From positions 62,001-126,000 of the forward strand of contig NZ_JAIGQB010000006.1 in assembly GCF_021083185.1 (NCBI RefSeq): a stretch of DNA of 64,000 nt. The letters are read 5' to 3'. This document shows positions 52,367 through 60,393 of the stretch, piece by piece. The stretch is from Nocardioides furvisabuli (lineage in GTDB: Bacteria; Actinomycetota; Actinomycetes; Propionibacteriales; Nocardioidaceae). The translations under genes were made by a program, and so were the position numbers. Below the pieces are notes generated by a model that was not told the DNA's origin, did no database searches, and worked only from the letters and a program-made list of their open reading frames with translations. The first letter of the stretch is position 1, and every line of letters begins with the position of its first letter.

Positions 52367-53836
52367 GTGTCGAAGCTGTCGATGCTCGTGGGGAGCATCT
52401 GTCTGGCGCTGACGGCGTCGCTGGGAGCTGTCGCTCCCGGGGTCGCTGCGTCGAGCGCGTCGCAAGGGGTCGTGGCCGCCCAGGCGGACCGGGGCGCGCA
52501 GGCGAAGCCGCAGAAAACGCGTCGCTGGAAGGCCCCGAGCGGGCCCTTCTTCAACGACCCGCACCTGGCCAAGGGGCACTTCCAGATCGAGCGCCGGGTG
52601 ATCGACACGATCAACCGCACGCCCAAGGGCTCCACGATCCGGATCGCGATCTACTCGCTGGACCGGATGAACGTGGCGAGTGCCCTGGTGGCTGCCCACC
52701 GGCGGGGCGTCCAGGTGCAGATGCTGCTCAACGACCACTGGGAGAACGCGGCGCTGAGGATGATCCGCGCCGAGATCGGGAAGAACCCGAGGCGCAACAG
52801 CTTCATCTACAAGTGCCGCCAGAGCTGCCGTGGCGCGGCCAGCGACGTCAACAACCTGCACTCGAAGTTCTACCTCTTCAGCCAGGCCGGCCGGTCGAAG
52901 GACGTCGTGGCCGTGGGCTCGGCCAACATGACGCGCAACGCTGCGATCCACCAGTGGAACGACCTCTACTTCACCGACGGCGACCACGAGCTGTTCCGCC
53001 AGTTCGTCGGGCTGTTCAACGACATGCGCAAGGACTACGACACCCGCCAGGAGCCCCTCGCGTTCTGCGGCACGCCGCTCCTCGGCGTCTGCGACGACTC
53101 GGTCGACAAGCACACGGTCGTCGCCTTCCCGCGGGCGTCGGGTCCGCGCAACGACCTCGTGCTGACCCTGCTCGACCGGGTGCAGTGCCGCAACGTCGAC
53201 CCCGTCACCGGCAAGGTCACCCGCACGCGGCTCGCGCTGTCGATGCACACCATGCGCGGCGCGCGCGGTGACTACCTCGCTGCCGCGATCCGCAAGAAGT
53301 ACGTCCAGGGCTGCGACGTGCGGGTCAGCTACGGCCTCATCGGCTACCACACCAAGGGCGTCCTCGGCGCGCCCACCGCCCGCGGCCGGATCCCGCTGCG
53401 CTCCACGGGGCTGGACTTCGACACCGAGGACAACTTCGACCTCAACAACGACGGCGTCGACGACCTGATCCTCGACTACTACAGCCACCAGAAGTACCTG
53501 GTCGTCCAGGGCACCTACAACGGCGTCCCCAACACCTCGATGGTGCTCACCGGCTCGGTGAACTGGTCCAGCCTGAGCAGCGCCAACGACGAGGTCTGGT
53601 TCACCGTGCGCGGCGCGGTCGTGGCGAAGAAGTACCTGGCCAACTTCGACTACCAGTGGAACAACGCCCGCAACTCGCGCAACGCCTACACGACGTCGTA
53701 CGCCAACTTCCGCGTACGTCGCACCGTGGTCGACGCGGACGGGACGCGGCGTCGGGTCTGGGTCACCGAGCGTCGCCCGGTCACCACGATCGAGCGCGAC
53801 CACTACCGCAAGGGCCCCTACTGGGAGGACGACTGA
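52367..53836 (+). CDS. secreted phospholipase D-like protein
   Basis: A 489-residue protein with a signal peptide (about 1-32). Two PLD-type half sites are visible: HSKFYLF followed by VGSANMTRNA, and HQKYLVV followed by TGSVNWSS. The His and Lys are present, but the Asp of H-x-K-x4-D is absent in both. GSxN is conserved. The domain could therefore be an altered phosphodiesterase, nuclease or binding protein. Four Cys may form disulphides. The C-terminal region is basic. GTG at 52367 is chosen for its ribosome binding site. The GH13 gene starts 1 nt after the stop. Confidence 0.75.
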   Translation: MSKLSMLVGSICLALTASLGAVAPGVAASSASQGVVAAQADRGAQAKPQKTRRWKAPSGPFFNDPHLAKGHFQIERRVIDTINRTPKGSTIRIAIYSLDRMNVASALVAAHRRGVQVQMLLNDHWENAALRMIRAEIGKNPRRNSFIYKCRQSCRGAASDVNNLHSKFYLFSQAGRSKDVVAVGSANMTRNAAIHQWNDLYFTDGDHELFRQFVGLFNDMRKDYDTRQEPLAFCGTPLLGVCDDSVDKHTVVAFPRASGPRNDLVLTLLDRVQCRNVDPVTGKVTRTRLALSMHTMRGARGDYLAAAIRKKYVQGCDVRVSYGLIGYHTKGVLGAPTARGRIPLRSTGLDFDTEDNFDLNNDGVDDLILDYYSHQKYLVVQGTYNGVPNTSMVLTGSVNWSSLSSANDEVWFTVRGAVVAKKYLANFDYQWNNARNSRNAYTTSYANFRVRRTVVDADGTRRRVWVTERRPVTTIERDHYRKGPYWEDD

Positions 53837-53837
53837 C

Positions 53838-55457
53838 ATGGGCACCGAATGGCTGCACGACGCGGTCCTCTACGAGGTCTACCCCCAGTCCTTCGCCGAC
53901 TCCGACGGCGACGGCGTGGGGGACCTGCGCGGGGTGATCGACCACCTGGACCACATCGCCTCCCTCGGCGTGGACACCGTGTGGTTCAACCCCTGCTTCG
54001 CCTCGCCCTTCGTCGACGCCGGCTACGACGTCTCGGACTACCTGCGGATCGCGCCTCGCTACGGCACGAACGCGGACCTCGAGGAGCTCGTGGCGGAGGC
54101 GAGGGCGCGCGGGATCAGGGTGCTGCTGGACCTCGTCGCCGGGCACACCTCGATCGAGCACGACTGGTTCCAGCGCGAGCTGCGGGCCACCGGCCCGTCT
54201 CCCGAAGGCGATCGCTACGTCTGGCGCACCGACCCGCCGGGGTCTGCCTGGGCGGACGACCTTCCCGGCACCCCCGCGTGGGTGCCTTCTCCGGGGCCGC
54301 GGCCGGGGTGGTACCTCAAGAACTTCTACGACGAGCAGCCCGCCCTCAACTTCGGCTGGGCGAGCACTCGGGACGGCGAGTCGTGGCGTGACTCCGTCGA
54401 CGACCCGGGGCCGCGGCGCAACGTCGAGGCGCTGAAGGACGTGATGGGCTTCTGGCTCGACAGGGGCGTCGCGGGGTTTCGCATCGACATGGCCTTCTCC
54501 CTGGTCAAGGACGACGTCGATCCCGAGCGCGCGCAGGCCCTGACGGCCGCGCTGTGGGGTGGTGTGCGCCGGTGGCTGGACGAGCACCACCCCGACGCGG
54601 TGATCATCCCCGAGGGCAAGGAGCCGCGTGCCGGGGACCGGCCGGCGTTCCACGCCGACTTCTTCCTGGTCATCCACGAGGAGCACGCGAGCCTGTTCGA
54701 CAACCACGCCGCCGGCGTCCTGCCCTGGCAGCCGCCCCGGGAGCCGTTCTTCGACGGGGCCGGCCGTGGCAGCACCGATGTCTTCCTCGCGAGCTGGGAC
54801 TCGGTCCGCGGCCCGGACCCCACGCGCCCCGTCATCATGTCCACGGCCGACCACGACTACTCGCGCCTGAGGGCGGGGGCGCGGACTCCCGAGCAGCTCG
54901 GTGCGGCCCTGACCTTCCTCCTGACCTGGGGCACGGTCCCGTGCCTCTACTACGGGGACGAGATCGGGATGCGGAACCTGCCTGACATGCCGGAGGTCGA
55001 GGGCTCGCGCTGTGACCCGGGCTACAACCGGGCGGGGTGCCGCACCCCGATGCAGTGGGACGACGGGCCGAACGCCGGCTTCTCGACCGCGGACCCCGCC
55101 GACCTCTACCTGCCCGTCGACGACGACCCCGCGCGGCCGACGGTGGCAGCGCAGGAAGCCGACCCCGACTCCACGCTCCACCTGGTCAGGCGGCTCGTCG
55201 CCCTGCGCAGGTCGCGCCCCGAGCTCGGCGGCCGGAGCGCGACAACGGTGCTGCACCCGGGCTACCCCTTCGCCTACCAGCGAGGCGAGGGGCACGTGGT
55301 CGTGGTCAACCCCCGGGAGGAACCGGCGTTCCTGGACCTTGCCGCTCTGCGCGGTGCCGACCTGCTGCTGGGCAGTGGTGCGACGGTGCAGGGCGAGCGC
55401 CTGAGCGTCGACGGCTTCGGCTACGGCGTGTTCGCACTGGGGGCGCCGAGCATGTGA
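53838..55457 (+). CDS. GH13 alpha-amylase family enzyme (alpha-glucosidase/trehalose-synthase-like)
   Basis: A 539-residue (beta/alpha)8 enzyme without a signal peptide. Region I is LDLVAGH (usually DVVINH), region II GFRIDMAF with the nucleophilic Asp, region III IIPEGKEP with the acid/base Glu, and region IV STADHD with the transition-state Asp. NRAGCRTPMQWDDG is the motif found in alpha-glucosidases and trehalose synthases. All three catalytic acids are present. The substrate is probably a short alpha-glucan or disaccharide. The location, 1 nt behind the PLD-like gene, suggests one transcript, although one product is secreted and the other cytoplasmic. Confidence 0.88.
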   Translation: MGTEWLHDAVLYEVYPQSFADSDGDGVGDLRGVIDHLDHIASLGVDTVWFNPCFASPFVDAGYDVSDYLRIAPRYGTNADLEELVAEARARGIRVLLDLVAGHTSIEHDWFQRELRATGPSPEGDRYVWRTDPPGSAWADDLPGTPAWVPSPGPRPGWYLKNFYDEQPALNFGWASTRDGESWRDSVDDPGPRRNVEALKDVMGFWLDRGVAGFRIDMAFSLVKDDVDPERAQALTAALWGGVRRWLDEHHPDAVIIPEGKEPRAGDRPAFHADFFLVIHEEHASLFDNHAAGVLPWQPPREPFFDGAGRGSTDVFLASWDSVRGPDPTRPVIMSTADHDYSRLRAGARTPEQLGAALTFLLTWGTVPCLYYGDEIGMRNLPDMPEVEGSRCDPGYNRAGCRTPMQWDDGPNAGFSTADPADLYLPVDDDPARPTVAAQEADPDSTLHLVRRLVALRRSRPELGGRSATTVLHPGYPFAYQRGEGHVVVVNPREEPAFLDLAALRGADLLLGSGATVQGERLSVDGFGYGVFALGAPSM

Positions 55458-55467
55458 CGGCCCGTCC

Positions 55468-56232
55468 TCAGGCGGCGGGCAGCGGCTCGGACAGGCCTGC
55501 CCGCAGCTGGCGGAGCATGCGCGAGAGGATGCGCGAGACCTGCGCCTGGGTGAGACCCAGGAGTTCGGCGATCTCGGCCTGTGTGCGCTCGTCGACGAAG
55601 CGCCAGTGCAGGATCCGCCGCTCGCGCTCCGGCAGGTCCGCCAGCGCAGTGCCGAGCACGAGCCTGGCCTCGACGGACGCGAGGCCGGGGTCGTGCCACC
55701 CGATGAGGCTCGCGATCGTGTCGTCGCCCTCCCCGGCGGTGGTGTCGATCGACGTGGGCCGGAAGCACCCGTCCGCCGAGAGCGCCTCGACCACGTCGTC
55801 GAGGTCGGCGCCGAGGTGGGCCGCGACCTCCGTGGGACGCGGGGAGCGCCCCAGCGCCGCGAGCAGGTCCTGCTCGGCCCGGGCGATCCGTGCCTGCATC
55901 TCCTGCACCCGCCGCGGCACCCGGATCATCCAGCCGGCGTCGCGGAAGTGGCGGCGGAGCTCGCCGCGGATCGTCGGGGCGGCGTACGCCAGGAAGTCCT
56001 CACCCACGCGGGCGTCGAAGCGCTGCGCGGCCTTGGTGAGTCCGACGAGTGCGACCTGCTCGAGGTCTTCCAGGTCGATGCCGCGGTTGCGATAGCGCGC
56101 GGCCATCGAGCGGGCGACCGCGAGGTGCCCCTCGATGAGCTCGTGGACCTGCCGCTGGCGGTCGCTCGACTGGGCGGGGCGGGCGAGGAGCTGCTGCTCT
56201 GCCTGCTGGGGGACGATCGCGAGGGTGGTCAC
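55468..56232 (-). CDS. SigB/SigF-type RNA polymerase sigma factor
   Basis: A 254-residue group 3 sigma-70 factor. Region 2 is around IDLEDLEQVALVGLTKAAQRFD, region 3 around RPTEVAAHLGADLDDVVEAL, and region 4 is LPERERRILHWRFVDERTQAEIAELL with the helix-turn-helix TQAQVSRILSRM. It belongs with stress/developmental sigmas (SigF, SigB), which are usually held by an anti-sigma kinase encoded next door. Here no such gene is adjacent. AAGGAGA lies 5 nt before the GTG. Convergent with the GH13 gene. Confidence 0.9.
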   Translation of the reverse strand: MTTLAIVPQQAEQQLLARPAQSSDRQRQVHELIEGHLAVARSMAARYRNRGIDLEDLEQVALVGLTKAAQRFDARVGEDFLAYAAPTIRGELRRHFRDAGWMIRVPRRVQEMQARIARAEQDLLAALGRSPRPTEVAAHLGADLDDVVEALSADGCFRPTSIDTTAGEGDDTIASLIGWHDPGLASVEARLVLGTALADLPERERRILHWRFVDERTQAEIAELLGLTQAQVSRILSRMLRQLRAGLSEPLPAA

Positions 56233-56371
56233 GAGATCTCCTTGACAAGTCTCAGGTGGTTGCTCGACGTGAGCGTGCACCGAGTGTGTCGGGAGCAGGG
56301 ACGGGTCGACAGCCGAAAAACGAAAACCTTGGACAAAGGGTGGACAGCGTTCGGTGGCGCATACTCGTCCC

Positions 56372-56821
56372 ATGTCGAAGGACGCGGACGTCGATGTCGA
56401 GGTGGAAGCCGTGCTGCCTTTCCCCCGCGAGCAGGTGGCGGCCTACGCCGGGGACCCCGCCCGGGCGCCGGAGTGGTACGCCAACATCGACTCGGTGCGC
56501 TGGCGGACGCCCCCGCCCGTGGCGGCGGGCTCTCGGATCGACTTCGGGGCGAGGTTCCTCGGCCGGCGGCTCGCCTACACCTACGAGGTCGCCGAGCTGG
56601 TGCCCGGCGAGCGGCTGGTGATGCGCACCGCCGACGGACCGTTCCCGATGGAGACGACCTACACCTGGTCCGACGTCGCCGGCGGGACGCTGATGCGGCT
56701 GCGCAACCGGGGCACCCCCACCGGCTTCGCAAAGGTCGGCGCTCCGGTCGTGCGCCGCGCCATGAGGGCGGCGATGACCAAGGACCTGGCGCGGCTCGGG
56801 GAGCGGCTCGGAGGCTCCTGA
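56372..56821 (+). CDS. SRPBCC (START-like) family protein
   Basis: A 149-residue lipid/hydrophobic-ligand-binding fold with VEAVLPFPREQVAAYAGDP at the start, a FLGRRLAYTYEVAELVPGERLVM strand pair and a C-terminal amphipathic helix. The ligand is unknown. The ATG at 56372 follows CATACT by 6 nt. A GTG at 56354 is in frame but lies upstream of this box. It is divergent from the sigma factor gene. Confidence 0.75.
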   Translation: MSKDADVDVEVEAVLPFPREQVAAYAGDPARAPEWYANIDSVRWRTPPPVAAGSRIDFGARFLGRRLAYTYEVAELVPGERLVMRTADGPFPMETTYTWSDVAGGTLMRLRNRGTPTGFAKVGAPVVRRAMRAAMTKDLARLGERLGGS

Positions 56822-56887
56822 CGGGAGGTCACCGGGTCAGCGACGCTTCCGCACGAGTCGTCAGGCGACTCCCCACCGCGGCCGGGA

Positions 56888-57565
56888 TCAACGGCTCCGG
56901 TCCGGGCAGCCGAGGCCGGGCGGCGCCCCGGGGGACTCCTCGTGCCCGGGGAGCAGGTCGGCGTAGTCGTCCGCCGTCACCGGACCGTCCGCGAGCGCAC
57001 CGCCGGGCAGGGGTGCCTCGACGGGGCGACCGGACGTGACCATCTCGATCGCGTCGACCTCGGGCGCGGAGGTCACCGACAGCACCAGCTGGCCGACCGC
57101 GAACGGCAGTCTCTCAGGATCTCCGAGGTCGATCAGGTCGACGTCCACGCGGGCGAGGCCGTTGCTGATCGCCACCAGCCGGAGACGGGCCGACGGAGGC
57201 AGGGCCGAGGACAACCCCGCGTCGCGTTCCTCCGTCGAGGGAGCGGCGGCCAGCGTGCCGAGCGTGGCCTCCACCACCTCGGAGGGCGGATCCTCGCACG
57301 AGGCTGCAACGGGTGCTGGCACCAGCACGTCGTCGCCCCTCAGCCACAGGACGACGGGCACGCTCCGCAGCGGCGCGCCGTCACGGACCCCGTCCCCGGC
57401 AGCCGGAGCGCTGTCCAGCAGCTCGTACGGCACGGGGGCGTCGACGGTGCGGGTGCGCTCCTCACCCGGGAGCCCGCAACCCGCGAGCGCCAGTGCCAGT
57501 GCCGGTGCCAGTGGCGACAGCAGGGACCGTCCGATGGCGCGTCGACGGCTCCACGGGCGCCTCAT
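56888..57565 (-). CDS. GerMN-domain lipoprotein
   Basis: A 225-residue lipoprotein: the basic head and hydrophobic run end in LALAGC (lipid on Cys30). A GerMN domain follows, with VVLWLRGDDVLVPAP and RVDVDLIDLGDPERLPFAVGQLVLSVTSAPEVDAIE. GerMN is also found in LpqB, encoded next to the MtrAB two-component system. Here the ATG overlaps the sensor kinase stop as ATGA, so it probably senses or modulates the kinase outside the membrane. Confidence 0.85.
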   Translation of the reverse strand: MRRPWSRRRAIGRSLLSPLAPALALALAGCGLPGEERTRTVDAPVPYELLDSAPAAGDGVRDGAPLRSVPVVLWLRGDDVLVPAPVAASCEDPPSEVVEATLGTLAAAPSTEERDAGLSSALPPSARLRLVAISNGLARVDVDLIDLGDPERLPFAVGQLVLSVTSAPEVDAIEMVTSGRPVEAPLPGGALADGPVTADDYADLLPGHEESPGAPPGLGCPDRSR

Positions 57566-58947
57566 GCCTCCTCACCTCGCGGGGTCACGAGCGGCAGGTC
57601 GACCACGAACGCCGTGTCGCGACCGGTCGAGCTGCACCTGACGCGCCCGTCGTGCCGCTGGACCGTCTCGGCGACCAGGCTCAACCCGAGGCCGCTGCCG
57701 GTCCCGGGCCTGGACGAGCCGGCTCGCGCGAAGCGCTCGAAGATCCTCGTCCGGTCCTCGTCGGCCACGCCCGGCCCGCGGTCGAGGACCCGGATCTCCA
57801 CGCGGTCGTCACACGTCCGGACCTCCACACCGACGAGTCCCTCGCCATGGAGGTCGGCGTTGTCGTAGAGATTGACCAGGGCCCGGACCATCTGCGCGCG
57901 ATCGACGTCCACGAGCGGGTCCGGACCCTGGCCCGTGCTCCCCGCGACCACGAGGTCGACGCTGCGACCGCTGGCCGCGAGGGCCTTGCGGGCGAGCTCG
58001 CCGGCCCCGGTCACCGTGACGCGCGAGTCGTCCAGCCCGGCCTCGAGGCGGCCGAGGGCGAGGAGGTCCTCGAGCGCCCGTCGGAATCGGGACAGCTCGT
58101 CCGCCATCAACCCCACGGCCTGGCGCGAGCGCGGGTCCAGCTCATCCGACCGCTGGAGCAGTGCCAGGCTGGTGGTGAGGGTGGTGACCGGGGTCCGGAG
58201 CTCGTGACTGACGTCGGCGGCGAACCGGGCGTCCCTCTGGATGCGTTCGTGGACCGCATCGACCATGTGGTTGAACGAGCTCACCAGGGAACCCAGGTCC
58301 GGGTCGTGCGTGTCCTGCAGTCGGGTGCCGAGATTCCCGGCGGAGATCTCCCCAGCCGCGCGGGTGACCTCGGCGAGCGGGGCGAGGAGGCGCTTGCTCG
58401 CCAGCCGCCCGAGCCCGGCGCCGGCGACGGTCGTGAGCGCGGCACCCAGGAGGAGCGCCACGGCGAGGGTGCGCAGCGTGGCGTCCAGCTCGTCCGCGAC
58501 CGCCACCTCGTAGTACTCGGCGCCCACCGCGGGCAGGGGGATGCCGACCACGACCGAGTGGGGATCGGTGCGCGCCGTCCACCCGAGTCCGACCCCGCCG
58601 TCCGCGACGGCGGGCCGCACCACCGCGGTCAGGTCGTCGCCCGACTGGTCGAGGCTGGAGGAGTACCACGTCCCCTGGCGCCGCACGAGCATCGTCGCGC
58701 CGGACGGCGGCGCCACGGCCCCGAGAGCCTCGGCCACCCCGGTGCCGGGCGTCCGCAAGCGGTCCCGGACGAGCGCGGCGTCGGCGTACGCCTGGCGCAG
58801 GGCGGTGCGCTCGCGCTGCTCCACCAGCAGGTGACGTGCCGACACGTACGTCCCCACGGACAGGATGACCGACAGGAGGAGCGCCCCGATCGCGAAGGCA
58901 GCCGTCACCGACGAGCGCAGCCCCGGTCGCCGCACCCGCGGGGTCAT
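57562..58947 (-). CDS. sensor histidine kinase
   Basis: A 461-residue kinase. Helix 1 (about 13-35), an extracellular sensor domain (about 36-155), helix 2 (about 156-178), HAMP (about 180-233), then HisKA with FAADVSHELRTPV (phospho-acceptor His248). The ATP-binding domain has RALVNLYDNADLHGEG, RVLDRGPGVADEDRTRIFERF and GSGLGLSLV. All catalytic boxes are present. The N box reads NLYDNADLHG, a modest variation. It is encoded between its response regulator and a GerMN lipoprotein with overlapping starts and stops. Confidence 0.92.
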   Translation of the reverse strand: MTPRVRRPGLRSSVTAAFAIGALLLSVILSVGTYVSARHLLVEQRERTALRQAYADAALVRDRLRTPGTGVAEALGAVAPPSGATMLVRRQGTWYSSSLDQSGDDLTAVVRPAVADGGVGLGWTARTDPHSVVVGIPLPAVGAEYYEVAVADELDATLRTLAVALLLGAALTTVAGAGLGRLASKRLLAPLAEVTRAAGEISAGNLGTRLQDTHDPDLGSLVSSFNHMVDAVHERIQRDARFAADVSHELRTPVTTLTTSLALLQRSDELDPRSRQAVGLMADELSRFRRALEDLLALGRLEAGLDDSRVTVTGAGELARKALAASGRSVDLVVAGSTGQGPDPLVDVDRAQMVRALVNLYDNADLHGEGLVGVEVRTCDDRVEIRVLDRGPGVADEDRTRIFERFARAGSSRPGTGSGLGLSLVAETVQRHDGRVRCSSTGRDTAFVVDLPLVTPRGEEA

Positions 58948-59690
58948 CGTCCGTCGAGCCGGTAGCCGAGTCCCCGCACGGTCACGATGCTCCGCGGCTC
59001 GGTGGGATCGAGCTCCAGCTTCTTGCGCAGCCGTCGCACGTGCACGTCGACGATGCGCTCGTCCCCGAAGAAGCCACTGTCCCAGACGTGCTCCAGCAGC
59101 GCCGTACGGCTCAGCACCCGGCCGAGGTGGTCGACGAGGACGGAGAGCAACCGGTACTCGGTCATCGTGAGGTGGATCTCCCGATCGCCGCGCAGCAGCT
59201 GTGCCGCGGCGGGACGGAAGACCAGCGGACCCTCGGCGGAGTCGAGCACGACTTCGTCCTGCGACGGGCCACCGTCCGGCTGGTGCGTCGCCTCGTCGTC
59301 GATCGTCGGCGGACAGGCGAGGGCCGGCCGCCGCAGCAGCGCGCGGATGCGCGCTTGCACCTCCTCCACGTCGAAGGGCTTCGTCACGTAGTCGTCAGCG
59401 CCGGCCTCGAGCGCGGAGACGATGTCCTCGACACCGTCACGCGCACTGATGACCACGATCGGGGCCTCGGTCACCGGACGGGCGCGCCGGATGAAGGTGA
59501 ACCCGTCGACCCCGCCGAGCATCAGGTCCACGAGCATCAGGTCGACGCCCGCGTCGACCAGCTCCAGGGCCCGATCGGCAGCGTGCGCCTCGACCACCTC
59601 GTAGCCGTCGTCCTCGAGCACCATCCGGAGCGACGTACGGAGCCCGGGGTCGTCCTCGAGGACCAGCACTCGCGTGGGCATGTCGTCCAT
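58944..59690 (-). CDS. OmpR/PhoB-type response regulator
   Basis: A 248-residue regulator. The receiver has VLVLEDD, phospho-acceptor Asp55 in LMLVDLMLGG and TKPFD. The winged-helix output domain has TEYRLLSVLVDHLGRVLSRTAL and VDVHVRRLRKKL. A linker of about 30 residues is Pro/Asp rich. The stop overlaps the kinase start as ATGA. The RR-HK-GerMN order mirrors mtrA-mtrB-lpqB, but the proteins are diverged enough that I do not use those names. Start 59690 or 59681 (MPTRVLV) are both possible. Confidence 0.92.
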   Translation of the reverse strand: MDDMPTRVLVLEDDPGLRTSLRMVLEDDGYEVVEAHAADRALELVDAGVDLMLVDLMLGGVDGFTFIRRARPVTEAPIVVISARDGVEDIVSALEAGADDYVTKPFDVEEVQARIRALLRRPALACPPTIDDEATHQPDGGPSQDEVVLDSAEGPLVFRPAAAQLLRGDREIHLTMTEYRLLSVLVDHLGRVLSRTALLEHVWDSGFFGDERIVDVHVRRLRKKLELDPTEPRSIVTVRGLGYRLDGR

Positions 59691-59826
59691 CGTCGCATCG
59701 TCGCCGGGTCCCGGCCACCGCGGAGTGCCGCCCGACAATGTCACGCAACTGCAATGCGGACCCACGCGTGATCGTCACACTCCGCTGCGAGGGTTGACGC
59801 CCAGCGCCCCCCGGAAGGAGTCACCG

Positions 59827-60237
59827 ATGACGAGGACCCTCGAGCTGCTCCCGCTCGCCGGGACGGGCTTCGGCCTCGCCGATGACCAAGACGACGTGCG
59901 CGGGATGACCGTGCTCGACGTGCGCGACCACCGTGTCGGTGAGGTCGAGGAGATCCTGCTCGACGCGGACGAGCGCCGTGCTCGGATGCTCGTCGTCGCG
60001 TCGGGCGGCGTCCTGGGGCTCGGCGACCACCACCGGCTGGTGCCCGTGGACGCGGTATCGGGTGTGCGGGCCCACGTGCGCCTCGAGCGCAGCGACCTGC
60101 ACGTCGAGTCGGGCTTCGACTACGACCCCGACCTCCCCGGTCCGGTGGACTACCGCGCGGTCTACAACTACTTCGGCTACACGCCGTTCTGGGAGGACGG
60201 CTACCGGGAGCCGTACTTCCTCGACCGTCGCGGGTGA
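59827..60237 (+). CDS. PRC-barrel domain protein
   Basis: A 136-residue protein: a PRC-barrel domain at about 25-95, with RGMTVLDVRDHRVGEVEEILLDADERRARMLVVASGG, then a short acidic and aromatic C-terminus ending YREPYFLDRRG. PRC-barrel proteins have been linked to RNA processing (RimM) and photosynthesis, and this stand-alone actinobacterial form has no known role. GGAAGGAG lies about 7 nt before the ATG. Divergent from the two-component operon with about 137 nt between. Confidence 0.8.
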   Translation: MTRTLELLPLAGTGFGLADDQDDVRGMTVLDVRDHRVGEVEEILLDADERRARMLVVASGGVLGLGDHHRLVPVDAVSGVRAHVRLERSDLHVESGFDYDPDLPGPVDYRAVYNYFGYTPFWEDGYREPYFLDRRG

Positions 60238-60271
60238 CGGCACACAGAGCTACGGGGGAGTGGGGGAACGC

Positions 60272-60317
60272 ACGTCCCCGGGGTCAGGGGCCCCGGGGAC
60301 GTCGTCACGTCCCGGGG
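60272..60317 (+). terminator. multiple-arm inverted repeat after the PRC-barrel gene
   Basis: ACGTCCCCGGGG (60272-60283) pairs with CCCCGGGGACGT (60291-60302) over a 7-nt loop, and a third arm ACGTCCCGGGG (60307-60317) can pair with the second. Two alternative hairpins are therefore possible 35 nt after the stop. A terminator is likely. Confidence 0.5.
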
Positions 60318-60393
60318 TGGTGCGCGGTCGGGCCGCGGGTCACACTGAGGTCGTCGCGCGCGACCGGAGCGCGTCGACCGACGAGGAGGCCCC

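Noticed and set aside
56329..56371. A complete sigma-70 promoter with -35 TTGGAC for the SRPBCC gene
   Set aside because: The spacing between TTGGAC and CATACT is about 25 nt, too long. Only the -10-like CATACT was retained as weak support.
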